DNA of 64,000 nt from Bacteroidetes bacterium HGW-Bacteroidetes-5 (GTDB lineage: Bacteria; Bacteroidota; Bacteroidia; Bacteroidales; UBA932), in NCBI GenBank assembly GCA_002842515.1, contig PHDC01000001.1, positions 1,860,001-1,924,000 on the forward strand. The letters are read 5' to 3'. The number at the start of each line of letters is the position of its first letter. Position 1 is the first letter of the stretch. This document shows, in pieces, positions 9,636 through 19,823 of the stretch. Made by a program: the position numbers and the translations under genes. Below the pieces are notes generated by a model. That model ran no database searches. It saw only the letters and a program-made list of their open reading frames with translations, and was not told the origin of the DNA.

Positions 9636-10945
9636 AATGCCGGAGATTTTTTCCAGTGCTCAATCTTGTGTCCTTTGAATGCATAGAAGATGAGATAGAG
9701 AAAACAGGGAACCAAAACCCAGTATGAGAGTCTCTCTCCGTATGAATCTGCAAAGGAGCCGTATATTACCGGCAGGAATGCGTTTCCGCATAGTGCCATT
9801 ACCAGTAAAGAGGAGCCCAGGTTTGTAAATTTGCCTAAATTCCGAATTGCAAGCGGCCAGATTCCTGCATAGATAAGGGCATTGGGCATCCCCATTAAAA
9901 CCAGAAACCAAATTGAGATATCTGTTTTATGGGAAAAGAGTTCAATGTTTCCCGAGATATAGATGACTCCGATAGAGAGAATCAACCCAAGAGAGGTGGC
10001 TATCTGCAGTGCCCTCTTTTGACTCAATATCTTTGGGATTAGAACAATGCCGATAAAGTAGCCCACTAATGTACAAGACATTGTATATGAGGGAAAGACT
10101 TTTGCCGCTGTCAGCTCAATACCCATTGTTCCCGCATAGTTGATAATTGTATCTATTGATATCACCTGTGCTCCTACGTGAAAGAAGATGGCAAGAACGC
10201 CTAAGATAAGATATGGGTACTGAAATATTGAAGATCTTTCGTTGCTGGATGCATCTGCACTTTTATTTTGCTCTCTGGTGTTGATCTCCGGAAGAGGGGA
10301 GTATCTTATCAGGAAGCCAAAGATTAGAAGTAGTGCAGATAGAAATGCATAGGGTACCATTACTCTTTGAATCAACTCATCCAAAACCAACTCCCTCTCT
10401 GCTCCCATAATAACTCCATCTTTGAGTTGCTGGAACATCTCACCGTCACTTGCCTGAAGAATCACAGCAGCAAAAATAAGGGGTGAGATAATACCTGCAA
10501 ATTTATTGCAAAGCCCAACTATACTTATTCGTTTCGCGGCACTCTCAATAGGCCCTATTATGGTTACATATGGGTTGGCTGCCGTCTGCAGAATTGCCAG
10601 TCCGGTACCGATACAAAAGAGACCGAAAAGAAAGATTCCGTATGTTCTCGTATAGGCTGCAGGAACAAAAATCAATGTCCCTAAAGACATCATTGCAAGG
10701 CCGATAAGCATCCCTTTTTTAAAACCAAATCTATTAAGAAGCTTAGATGCCGGTATTGCCATCACAAAGTATGCAATATAGAATGCAAACGCCACGAAGT
10801 AGGCCTGTGTATGAGTCAGCTCGCAAGCTATTTTAAAATAGGGTATTAAAATGGCATTTACCCAGGAGACAAATCCAAAAATAAAGAAGAGCGAGCAGAG
10901 TATCACCATAGAGATGATATATGTGGGCTTTTTAAATACACTCAT
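9632..10945 (-). CDS. MFS sugar transporter, FucP/NagP-like
   Basis: 437 aa, 12-TM; FIFGFVSWVNAILIPYFK, LQTAANPYVTIIGP; 4-bp overlap with nagA. Confidence 0.88.
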   Translation of the reverse strand: MSVFKKPTYIISMVILCSLFFIFGFVSWVNAILIPYFKIACELTHTQAYFVAFAFYIAYFVMAIPASKLLNRFGFKKGMLIGLAMMSLGTLIFVPAAYTRTYGIFLFGLFCIGTGLAILQTAANPYVTIIGPIESAAKRISIVGLCNKFAGIISPLIFAAVILQASDGEMFQQLKDGVIMGAERELVLDELIQRVMVPYAFLSALLLIFGFLIRYSPLPEINTREQNKSADASSNERSSIFQYPYLILGVLAIFFHVGAQVISIDTIINYAGTMGIELTAAKVFPSYTMSCTLVGYFIGIVLIPKILSQKRALQIATSLGLILSIGVIYISGNIELFSHKTDISIWFLVLMGMPNALIYAGIWPLAIRNLGKFTNLGSSLLVMALCGNAFLPVIYGSFADSYGERLSYWVLVPCFLYLIFYAFKGHKIEHWKKSPAL

Positions 10946-10952
10946 TATTGTT

Positions 10953-12536
10953 CTATTTAGCGTAATCCGGATAGTATGTGATTCCCTGAGTGTCCCAATA
11001 TCTCTTTAATACATTGAGCGAATTGAGAAAACGGGTGAAATCTTTGTTCTCACTCTTTGTCCAGCCAACCTCTGCATAGGCAGCCACTCTTGGAAATACC
11101 TGACGGTAGAGGTCAGAAACTTTAGGGATATATTCGCTCCACATTTGGCAGCCGGAACCGAGTACATTTTTGGAATATTTAGGATCCAGCCCCTGTGGAA
11201 TGGGAGAGAAGTTGTATGCCTTCTCTAATGGGATTCGGGTGTATGTGTAGTCCAGATATGTGTCCCAATGGTTAGAGTTAACAACATCATACCCCTCTTC
11301 AAGTGCCTGTTTCAACAGAGCAGGCTCTCCTTTCCAGAAGTGAACTATGCTGTTTTTTGAAAGAGTCTGCTGCGAGTTCTCCTCTGCAGACCACTCGTGA
11401 ATGTTTTTACCCATAATCTCATTCCATCCCATCATTCTGTAACCTTTGGTATCGAAGAATTTTGACATTCTGTTCACAAAAAAGACCTGAACATCGGAAG
11501 GGTTTTTAAGTCCCTCTCTGGCCATCAGCTCCTTCACCTCTTTACTGGCATTCCACTCATCGTATTTAACTTCGTCGCCACCAATGTGTATAACTTTAGA
11601 GGGGAAGAGAGCCATAACTTCGGTAATCACATCTGTCAGGAATGTAAACACCTTTTCGTCGGCAACATTGTAGGTAGATTTAAATATTCCGAAATCTCCC
11701 GTCACTTTAATGATATCTCCGCTTGCAGATAGCCAGGGATAGGAGGCAACGGCTGCCGTAGCGTGACCGGGCATCTCAATCTCCGGAACAATCATAATAT
11801 GTCTTTTTGAGGCGTACTCTACAACCTCTGCAATATCTTTCTGAGTGTAGAAACCTCCGTGAGGATAGTCGTAATAGACTCTTGCACTATCTTTTGGGGC
11901 GTATTTCAGTTGTGTCTTCTCTCTCCACGCTCCAACCTGGGTAAGAAGAGGATATTTTTTTATCTCAATTCTCCACCCCTGGTCGTCTGTAAGGTGCCAG
12001 TGAAATACATTCATCTTTAGCAGAGCCATTTGATCCAGCATCTTTTTTACTATCTCTTTACCTTTAAAGTGTCTGGACTCATCCAGCATAAAGGCTCTCC
12101 ATACAAATGCCGGTGAGTCTGCTATTGTACAGGCCGGGATATTATATGAGCCGTCACTCTGTAGTGTTATAAGCTGGCGAAGTGTCTGCAAGGCGTAAAA
12201 ACTGCCCGATTTTGAGCCGGACTCTATCTTTATTCCCCCCTTTTCTACAGTAAGATTATAGGCGCCCTCTTGTAATGTTTTACTCTTTGTGATCTTAATA
12301 TCACCGGATGTAGAGTTAATAAGATTTATGCAGAATTGGTTGTAAAAAAGATCTTTAAAGATTCCGATTTCTGAGGAGAACTCCTTGTCGTAACTTACGG
12401 TGATGCTGTTTTTGAAGTTAAAATTTCCGCTCTGTGCAATCAAAGAGTTGGGGTAGGGTGTAATATTGTACACTGCCTGCGAATAAGCGCCGGAAAAGAT
12501 AATCAGTGCCGTTAAAAGAGAGATTAGTTTTCTCAT
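10953..12536 (-). CDS. Secreted GH20 beta-N-acetylhexosaminidase
   Basis: RAFMLDESRHFKGK, FHWHLTDDQGWRIEIKKYP, VIHIGGDEVKYDEW; signal peptide. Confidence 0.95.
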   Translation of the reverse strand: MRKLISLLTALIIFSGAYSQAVYNITPYPNSLIAQSGNFNFKNSITVSYDKEFSSEIGIFKDLFYNQFCINLINSTSGDIKITKSKTLQEGAYNLTVEKGGIKIESGSKSGSFYALQTLRQLITLQSDGSYNIPACTIADSPAFVWRAFMLDESRHFKGKEIVKKMLDQMALLKMNVFHWHLTDDQGWRIEIKKYPLLTQVGAWREKTQLKYAPKDSARVYYDYPHGGFYTQKDIAEVVEYASKRHIMIVPEIEMPGHATAAVASYPWLSASGDIIKVTGDFGIFKSTYNVADEKVFTFLTDVITEVMALFPSKVIHIGGDEVKYDEWNASKEVKELMAREGLKNPSDVQVFFVNRMSKFFDTKGYRMMGWNEIMGKNIHEWSAEENSQQTLSKNSIVHFWKGEPALLKQALEEGYDVVNSNHWDTYLDYTYTRIPLEKAYNFSPIPQGLDPKYSKNVLGSGCQMWSEYIPKVSDLYRQVFPRVAAYAEVGWTKSENKDFTRFLNSLNVLKRYWDTQGITYYPDYAK

Positions 12537-12548
12537 AGTTATTTGCTG

Positions 12549-14477
12549 TTAGTTATTAACGAAATTTTTATCTGTAAAGAGTTCAAAAGGTTTACTGCTC
12601 TGCTTTCCGAACAGCTTAATCTCTCGCGATTCGCTGTTTTTAAACAGTAAGATACTCTCCTCTCCCCGGGCTGTCTTAATTAACAGGCCTAACCCCTGAG
12701 TGGACTCCTTTTTCTCAATCTTTATCTCAGAGGAGTTTTCGGACTTAGGCAGAATAATAAATACCGACTTAACTGCCCCCTTAGATTTGATTATATAGTT
12801 AACCATCGGAGCTTTAAGATCTGCTCCGTCAAGATAAAAATATTGATCTGTAATCTCAATATTGTGTATTATATCCCTCTCAATAGGTATGATAGAGACA
12901 ATTGAATCATTATAGAGAGTTATCCCCTTTGAGGCTTTGTCAAGTAGCAACTCCACGGGCGGAGTATGGAAAAGAGTCTCATATTTATGCTCTTCACTGC
13001 TTGAAAATGAGTCGTAAATTATTGCAAATTCATCTCTAATGAGGGCAACACTTCTCTCCCATTTAACATTTAGGTTGGTAGGGTCATCTGCCGGTGAGAC
13101 CATTTTACAATATTTGTAATTTGGGTTATCAATCCACTCTGTAATTCTGTTCCCGGTCTCTCTCTTTTTTGCGTACTCAACGTTGGAAGATGACTCTGCA
13201 TCCTGTTCTCCGTCTATAAGGACGGTGTTATGTGCCTTAGATGTTCTGTACCAGCTGTTTTTGATTGGTTTATCGTAGTTGCAGCATCCGGCCTCAATTA
13301 GGACAGGTCTGTTATTAAGCCATAAATATATACCCAGCCTGCCGGCGTGTGAGTGGGAGCCTATTCTTCTGGCAGGATTCAGTAAAAGATACCAGGAGTT
13401 ATTGTTTGTGCCGGGATGGTTGCGCATTACGGCAATCTGAGTGTCGGGGTAGTAGACAGATATTTTTGATTCAGAGGTGATATCTGTTCCGAGAATTCCG
13501 TTTAAAATCTCAATTGATGGAATAATGCCCATAGCATATGAGTCATTCAATGGGGGCATTGTTTGGTTTGGCTGTGCCATTGCAGAGATGTAGTTTGTCA
13601 TCTTGTGCAACATTGGTATTAAGTTTTCGGGGAACTTAATATTGTTGGCACTGCATAAAAGATACATATCCCGGAAGATTGAGGTTTGAAAAGGGAAGTA
13701 GCCGAACATCTGCTCAATGTTCCCTCCATCGTTGTAGTGCGCGTTATCTAAATGGTGGGTAAGAATTCTTATCGCGTTTGAGAGCAACTCTCCGTTTGAG
13801 TCTGTCTGGTTGAAAAGTGTAGATAGGTAGAGCATCGCCAATGCTCCGTGAGATTGATGGTTAAAGTCGTTTAAGGGCTGTTTGGCAAACCAGGATAGGA
13901 GTGCTTGTGAGTGATGGTTCTGGATATCTGAAAACAGCTGCTTTTCTGGGTCGGAAAGAGCCTCCTCTGTAAGGTAGTAGCACCAGCTGAGATGAATAGC
14001 CCTCCAGGCAACCTGCATATCTCTCCAGTTGAAACTCTTTCTCTCAGATCCCGGTATACGCGGGTTATCCTCTATCCACTTTTTAAGGATAGAGACCATA
14101 TCTGTTACATAGCTTTTATTTTTGGTAAGATAGTACATTCTGGCAAATGAGGGGAGAAAATAGAGTCTGTTAATCCAGACACTTGTCTCAAGCTCACTCT
14201 TTTCGTACTTAACCCAATCTATTGGAGTACCAAATTTTTTATTTAAAAGGCCACCCCTTATTTTATGTACGATTATGGCATCGCTCTCTGTATTTAACAG
14301 CTCTACGTGAATAAATTTCCCCCCCTGGTCTTTTGGCATAATCTCACCAAAATCATACTTTTTTGCTAAATCATAAAAGGGAAATTTACCATTTTGTGCG
14401 CAGAGGCTCATCGTTATCAAGAGAAAACCCGCAAACAGAACAGATCGCCTTATTCTATTAACTATCAAATCGCTCAT
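12549..14477 (-). CDS. Heparinase II/III-family polysaccharide lyase
   Basis: 642 aa, signal peptide; SFNWRDMQVAWRA, DGGNIEQMFGYF, GSHSHAGRLGIYLWLNNRPVLIEAGCCNYD, SKAHNTVLIDGEQ. Confidence 0.88.
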   Translation of the reverse strand: MSDLIVNRIRRSVLFAGFLLITMSLCAQNGKFPFYDLAKKYDFGEIMPKDQGGKFIHVELLNTESDAIIVHKIRGGLLNKKFGTPIDWVKYEKSELETSVWINRLYFLPSFARMYYLTKNKSYVTDMVSILKKWIEDNPRIPGSERKSFNWRDMQVAWRAIHLSWCYYLTEEALSDPEKQLFSDIQNHHSQALLSWFAKQPLNDFNHQSHGALAMLYLSTLFNQTDSNGELLSNAIRILTHHLDNAHYNDGGNIEQMFGYFPFQTSIFRDMYLLCSANNIKFPENLIPMLHKMTNYISAMAQPNQTMPPLNDSYAMGIIPSIEILNGILGTDITSESKISVYYPDTQIAVMRNHPGTNNNSWYLLLNPARRIGSHSHAGRLGIYLWLNNRPVLIEAGCCNYDKPIKNSWYRTSKAHNTVLIDGEQDAESSSNVEYAKKRETGNRITEWIDNPNYKYCKMVSPADDPTNLNVKWERSVALIRDEFAIIYDSFSSSEEHKYETLFHTPPVELLLDKASKGITLYNDSIVSIIPIERDIIHNIEITDQYFYLDGADLKAPMVNYIIKSKGAVKSVFIILPKSENSSEIKIEKKESTQGLGLLIKTARGEESILLFKNSESREIKLFGKQSSKPFELFTDKNFVNN

Positions 14478-14496
14478 ATATTTTTATTAAGAGAAG

Positions 14497-14536
14497 TTAA
14501 TTGGGGGATCCTATTTGGAAGAGATCCCCCGATTAA
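14497..14536 (-). promoter_or_regulatory. Intercistronic hairpin between fasciclin lipoprotein and lyase genes
   Basis: ttaattgggggatc (14497-14510) vs gatcccccgattaa (14523-14536): 14-bp arms, 1 mismatch, 12-nt loop, no T-tract following. Confidence 0.65.
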
Positions 14537-14544
14537 AGGTATAA

Positions 14545-15135
14545 TTAAGGTAGATAATACACAACATCCGAAGATACGTGTATAATACCGTTGGTTGGTC
14601 TTATGTTTGAAACAAAAATTACAAACGACTTCTTTGTCCCCTGGTTAACAACAACCTGGAAGTTGCTATTATGTGAAAAGTACAAAGGATTTGTGCCTTC
14701 TGTTTGATACATAATTGGAACATCGTTCTTAATAAACTGAGGATCCTGTGTGTAATAGTACGCTTTTACTATATGATATTTTAAAACATCTGTAAGTGTA
14801 GCAACAGGAACCGCAGAGAGTGAGGCATACTTATTGGTTTTAAGCCAAGCTCTGAAAGCCGGGTTTCTTGGCAGAATAAATGTTCTTGGGCCTGCCTGGC
14901 TATAGAGTGATTGCAATCCTGTGAGTGAGATTGCCTCTTTTATTAAAGAGAGAGAATCCAACGTTCTGGTGCTGTTAATAAAGTCCATTGCAGTTCCGGC
15001 AAACTTCCCGGTTTCAGAGGTTGTCGATGACTCGTAATCGAAACTCTCCTGTATGCAAGAGACCAAAGAGAGTGCTGCAATAACAAAGACTACAGCCTTG
15101 ACTCTCATATTGTGAATTATATCTGTTTTTTTCAT
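14545..15135 (-). CDS. Fasciclin-domain lipoprotein
   Basis: Lipobox LVSCIQ; fasciclin-like RTFILPRNPAFRAWL...LTDVLKYHIV...NGIIHVSSDVVYYLP; directly after susD. Confidence 0.75.
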   Translation of the reverse strand: MKKTDIIHNMRVKAVVFVIAALSLVSCIQESFDYESSTTSETGKFAGTAMDFINSTRTLDSLSLIKEAISLTGLQSLYSQAGPRTFILPRNPAFRAWLKTNKYASLSAVPVATLTDVLKYHIVKAYYYTQDPQFIKNDVPIMYQTEGTNPLYFSHNSNFQVVVNQGTKKSFVIFVSNIRPTNGIIHVSSDVVYYLP

Positions 15136-15146
15136 CTTATTTACTG

Positions 15147-16538
15147 CTATCTGTAAAACTCATTTTGAACTATATTTGGGTTCTTGTCAATTGTATTTGT
15201 ACTAATTGGCCAAACCAGGTTCTTCTCGTTGCTGAGACCATTGATAGGCTGCATAGTAGAGATAGCCTTTCCTGTTCTTACAAGGTCAAACCATCTGTGT
15301 CCCTCAAAGCAAAGTTCAATAGATCTTTCGTGTAAAATTGCATTCTCAACAGAACCATACATAGAGATTGCCTGAGCCTCTGTTAACAGTGCAGGGCTAA
15401 GACCGGCTCTTGTTCGGATAGGAACAAGCAGACTTAATGCTGCGGAGATATTTGCAGATCCTCCCAGTTTTGCAAGGGCCTCTGCTTTAAGAAGCATAAT
15501 ATCTGCAAGACGAATAAGTATAATATTCTGTTTAGAAGGTGTTGCAATTTGGTCACTTACACCTTTCCCGAGATATTTCCACATCGCTTTAGGGTCTGCC
15601 TGTGTTTCGTCATAAATATATGAACGACGAAGATCTCCCGGCTCAAAAGATGCCATAAATTTGTTTGAAGGGGTGTAGTGGGCGTCTGACCCGATTGCAT
15701 AAAGAACTCTTAGTCCGTTTGTCTGAGTATCATTATACCCAACCTCGAAGATACTCTCATTTGAGTAACTGGCAGCGAACATATTTCCCCAGGCGGTCAT
15801 TGTGGTAACAAGTGAATACAGTGGGTTCGCAATGACAAGATTTGCAGTTGTAATTGCCTCGTTGTATTTTTTACGCCACATATAGACCTGAGTAAGCAGC
15901 CCGTTGGCACTCCCCTGGTTGAACATAATACGGTCGTTTGTGGTGTTAAATTTGTCCACGCAGTTTGTTGCAGCAAATTTAAGGTCAGCCTCTATCTGGT
16001 CAAGAACCTTCTCCGAGCTCTCTCTTGAGACAAAAATGTCCTGACCGGTCTCTGTATAAGGCTCCAGAATGAGTGGAACATCTCCCCAAACTCTCACCAG
16101 GTAGAAGTATGCAAGGGCTCTCAATGCTCTGGACTGACCAATAAGTTGATTACCGGTTGGATCGTTCTCCGGGAAAACCTTAGGAATGTTTGCAATTGCA
16201 TAGTTTGCCCTGCTTATTAAGGTATAAAGAGCTGTCCAGTCTGCAGATGAGATTGATGCTGTAAGAGTGTTGTTCTGCAAAAAAGTTGTCTCTCCTGAGT
16301 GTTTGATCTTAACATTATCTGCACGACCCTCTCCCCAAAATGAGAAGTTTGTGTGCATTGCAGATTGCAGTGCGTTGTAAACGCCATAAACGCCGGCTCT
16401 TGCCTGATCTTGTGTGCGATAAAAACTCTCTGCAGAAAAACTGCTGATAGGTTTTTTATCCAGCAAAGCGTCTACACAAGAGGTTATGCTTAAAATAGCC
16501 AACCCCAGTAAAAATATTTTATAATTTATTTTTTTCAT
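15147..16538 (-). CDS. SusD/RagB-family outer-membrane lipoprotein
   Basis: Lipobox SITSCVD, LRALAYFYLVRVWGDVPLIL, LHERSIELCFEGHRWFDLVRTGK. Confidence 0.95.
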   Translation of the reverse strand: MKKINYKIFLLGLAILSITSCVDALLDKKPISSFSAESFYRTQDQARAGVYGVYNALQSAMHTNFSFWGEGRADNVKIKHSGETTFLQNNTLTASISSADWTALYTLISRANYAIANIPKVFPENDPTGNQLIGQSRALRALAYFYLVRVWGDVPLILEPYTETGQDIFVSRESSEKVLDQIEADLKFAATNCVDKFNTTNDRIMFNQGSANGLLTQVYMWRKKYNEAITTANLVIANPLYSLVTTMTAWGNMFAASYSNESIFEVGYNDTQTNGLRVLYAIGSDAHYTPSNKFMASFEPGDLRRSYIYDETQADPKAMWKYLGKGVSDQIATPSKQNIILIRLADIMLLKAEALAKLGGSANISAALSLLVPIRTRAGLSPALLTEAQAISMYGSVENAILHERSIELCFEGHRWFDLVRTGKAISTMQPINGLSNEKNLVWPISTNTIDKNPNIVQNEFYR

Positions 16539-16551
16539 TTTTAACTATGTT

Positions 16552-19500
16552 TTAGAAACCAATATTTAACCCAAACAGGAATGTTCTGCTTTGTGGATAT
16601 GAGCCATAGTCAACACCAAGTCTTAATCCGGAAGATAGTGTATTAACATCGGGATCGTATCCGCTGTAGTTTGTGAAAGTGAGCAGATTACTTCCGGTAA
16701 CATATAGTTTTAAACTTTGGAGTTTAAACTTGGAGACAACATTTTTCGGAAACTCATACGCAAAAGTTGCAGTTTTAACCTTTAGATAGGATCCGTCTTC
16801 AACCCAACGGCTTTGCACTCTGGCCTCATTTTGCATTGGATCGTTTCTAACAACTTTAGGATACTCTGTAACATCACCCTGATTTCTCCAGGCATTGTAG
16901 TAGAACTCTGTGCTTACATTATTATAAGAGAAAATAGAGTTTCTGTAGTAATCTACGTTGTTGTAGATATCATTACCATAGCTGAACTGCATAAATATAT
17001 TCAATGAGAAATTCTTGTATGAGAAGTCGTTTGTAAGACCTCCCACAAAAAGAGGCTGGGCATTACCAATGATTGTCCTATCATTCTGGTCTATATAACC
17101 GTTTTTATCAATGTCTTCCCAGATTACGTCGCCACCTTTGAATATCTTACCGGTACTGTTGAGGTGCCTGAGCTGGTCTACATTATCTGTATCATATGCA
17201 TAGATACCTTTGTATTTGTAGCCAAAGAATGTAGAGATTGGTTCTCCCTCTTTAAGTATATGGAATGAGCCGTTCTGGATGTAGCCGTTAACCAGCACCT
17301 CTTTAGGCAGGCTGACAACCTTATTTTTGTTAAAGCTTATGTTAAAGGTTGTATTCCATTTGAATTTATCTACAAGATTCTTTGAAATTACAGAGAACTC
17401 AAGACCTTTGTTCTGAACCTCTCCAACATTGTTAATTACAGAGGTAAAGCCTGTGGTATTTGGCATTGGAACATCGTACAATAGATCTTTTGTATTCTTG
17501 ATATATGCGTCAAAGATAAAGTCTACTCTACCGTAGAGGAATGAGAGATCCAGACCTAAGTTATACTGAGTTGTTGTCTCCCAGGAGAGGTCTGCATTTG
17601 GCATCTGGTATGGGGCAACACCTGCATTTGTGAGATAGTTCCTCCCTGTTATAAATGTCCCCTGTGCTGTATAGTTGTCGATAGCTTCATTACCTGTTTG
17701 ACCAACACTTAACCTAAGTTTTGCGTCGTTAACAAATTTTATGCTCTTAAACCACTTTTCGTCGGAGAATCGCCACGCTGCAGATGCAGATGGGAAGTAA
17801 CCAAACCGGTTGTTCTTGCCGAATCTTGATGAACCGTCTGCTCTAAGGTTAACCTCAAACAGATATTTTCCCTTGTAGTCATATGCTCCTCTTGCGAAGA
17901 ATGATGCCATTGAGTGGCCATAAGCTACGTTCACCTCTTGCCCGGATATTGTACCTGCTCCGTTGAGAGTTCTGATATCATCACTCACAAATGTAGATCC
18001 GTTGAGACCGGTAACATCTGTTTTCCACTCTTGCTGACTGAATCCCAACAGACCACTCACATTGTGTCCCGAGAATGACTGGTTATATGTAAAGTAGTTT
18101 TCGTTGGCCCAGGTGAAATATTCGGCAACCCTCACAGCTCCTGTGTTGTAACCAACCCTGTAGTCTACTGTAGTTGGGAAGAACTCATCCTCTTTTTGGG
18201 CTTCAAAATCTATACTGAAGCTGGTTTTAAATTTCAACCATTTTGTGAAAGAGATCTCCAGATACTCATTTGCATTTACTCTGTGAGATGTATTGAGGTG
18301 AAGACACTCCTCTGCCAGAGCTATTGGATTTCGTTTTCCGTTAAGATAACCTAAATAAGAACCGTCCGGATAGTTTAGGGCATAAGTAGGCGGTCTTGTT
18401 AAAAGAGCAACCACCATAGACCTGTTACCCATACCGCCGGCAGAGATTCTGTCGTTAGTACTGTATGTATACGCAACATTTGTACCCACCTTTATGTATT
18501 CAGATGCGTCAAATTCAGTATTGGCACGGGTAGTAAATCTTTTGTATTTAGAGTTCCTTATAATACCCTCCTGATCCAGATATGATGTACTCAAAGAGTA
18601 TCTCATCGCTTTAGTACCACCGGAGATATTTACTCCCACCTGTTTTTCATAAGCGGTATTGTACATTAGTGACTGCCAATCTCCATCTCCGCTGTTGACA
18701 GGATTAAGTGAGTCTACAACAGTGTAGTGAACCCCTGTCTCGCTGGCTAATCCCATATGAAGGTCATAGTTTCTGTAACCCTCAAGGATAAACTCCCTCC
18801 ACTGTCTGGAGTTGAGAACGCTTAGTTTTCTTGTAATGTTGCTGATACCAAATGATGAGAATAGATTGATTGTAGCTTTTCCCTCTTTTCCCCTTTTTGT
18901 TGTAATCAATACGACACCATTGGCCGCCCTGGATCCGTAAATAGAGGATGATGCAGCATCTTTTAAAACCTCAATTGATTCGATATCCCCCGGGCTGAGA
19001 TATGAGAGAGGATTTAATCCGTGTTCATCATCTACATTTAGTAATGAAGAGGATGTTGTCTCTATAGGAATTCCATCGACAACATAAAGCGGGCTGTTAC
19101 CCGAGTTAAGTGAAGATGCTCCGCGGACACGAATCTGCATACTTGAGCCTGGTGCTCCGGAGCTCGAGATAATCTGCACACCGGCAACTCTACCCTGCAT
19201 TGCTGTCAATACATCTTTTACAGGAGTAGATTCCATATCCTTACTGCTTATCGAGGCGATTGAACCGGTAAGATCCCTTTTTCTTTTTGTACCGTATCCA
19301 ATAACTACCAACTCATCAAGTACGCTGGCATCATCCTGTAGGACGATATTTCCACCGGTAAGTTCTGCAGCGGGGAGCTCTCTTGTCTTATAGCCAAGGC
19401 AAGAGAAAGATATTACTTTGCTCTTATCTGCCTGAATTGAGAAGAGACCGTTGAGATCTGAAACGACCCCTCTTCTCTCTCCCATTACAGCTATGTTTAC

Positions 19501-19656
19501 TCCCATAATAGGCGCATTATTCACATCGACTACCTTTCCCGAAACAGTAACATTTTGCGCAGAGGCAACAGTTACAAATGGCAGGCAGATAGTAAAGATA
19601 ATGCTTAGACAAAAGCCGATTATCAACTTCTGTTTGTCTAAATTAAAATAATTCAT
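16552..19656 (-). CDS. SusC/RagA-family TonB-dependent transporter (no STN domain)
   Basis: CarboxypepD-like plug start VSGKVVDVNNAPIMG, LDELVVIGYGTKRKRDLTGSI, SIYGSRAANGVVLITTKRGKEG; C-terminal FLFGLNIGF. Confidence 0.97.
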   Translation of the reverse strand: MNYFNLDKQKLIIGFCLSIIFTICLPFVTVASAQNVTVSGKVVDVNNAPIMGVNIAVMGERRGVVSDLNGLFSIQADKSKVISFSCLGYKTRELPAAELTGGNIVLQDDASVLDELVVIGYGTKRKRDLTGSIASISSKDMESTPVKDVLTAMQGRVAGVQIISSSGAPGSSMQIRVRGASSLNSGNSPLYVVDGIPIETTSSSLLNVDDEHGLNPLSYLSPGDIESIEVLKDAASSSIYGSRAANGVVLITTKRGKEGKATINLFSSFGISNITRKLSVLNSRQWREFILEGYRNYDLHMGLASETGVHYTVVDSLNPVNSGDGDWQSLMYNTAYEKQVGVNISGGTKAMRYSLSTSYLDQEGIIRNSKYKRFTTRANTEFDASEYIKVGTNVAYTYSTNDRISAGGMGNRSMVVALLTRPPTYALNYPDGSYLGYLNGKRNPIALAEECLHLNTSHRVNANEYLEISFTKWLKFKTSFSIDFEAQKEDEFFPTTVDYRVGYNTGAVRVAEYFTWANENYFTYNQSFSGHNVSGLLGFSQQEWKTDVTGLNGSTFVSDDIRTLNGAGTISGQEVNVAYGHSMASFFARGAYDYKGKYLFEVNLRADGSSRFGKNNRFGYFPSASAAWRFSDEKWFKSIKFVNDAKLRLSVGQTGNEAIDNYTAQGTFITGRNYLTNAGVAPYQMPNADLSWETTTQYNLGLDLSFLYGRVDFIFDAYIKNTKDLLYDVPMPNTTGFTSVINNVGEVQNKGLEFSVISKNLVDKFKWNTTFNISFNKNKVVSLPKEVLVNGYIQNGSFHILKEGEPISTFFGYKYKGIYAYDTDNVDQLRHLNSTGKIFKGGDVIWEDIDKNGYIDQNDRTIIGNAQPLFVGGLTNDFSYKNFSLNIFMQFSYGNDIYNNVDYYRNSIFSYNNVSTEFYYNAWRNQGDVTEYPKVVRNDPMQNEARVQSRWVEDGSYLKVKTATFAYEFPKNVVSKFKLQSLKLYVTGSNLLTFTNYSGYDPDVNTLSSGLRLGVDYGSYPQSRTFLFGLNIGF

Positions 19657-19777
19657 TACATTAAGTCTTTGTTAGAGGTTTTTAAATTATTATTACAAAT
19701 ACTTCCCGAAATATATTTGTATTACAAAATAAGTTAAAATAAATTTGCATAATTTGTTTAAATGCGCAATTAAATCC

Positions 19778-19785
19778 TATATTTG
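19778..19785 (+). promoter_or_regulatory. Putative -7 box (TATATTTG) upstream of XylR-type regulator
   Basis: Matches TAnnTTTG; TTTG at 19753-19756 gives a 21-bp spacer. Confidence 0.55.
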
Positions 19786-19823
19786 CGTCAATGTTTTCAA
19801 ACTTGTTTCAATTCATAACCTAA

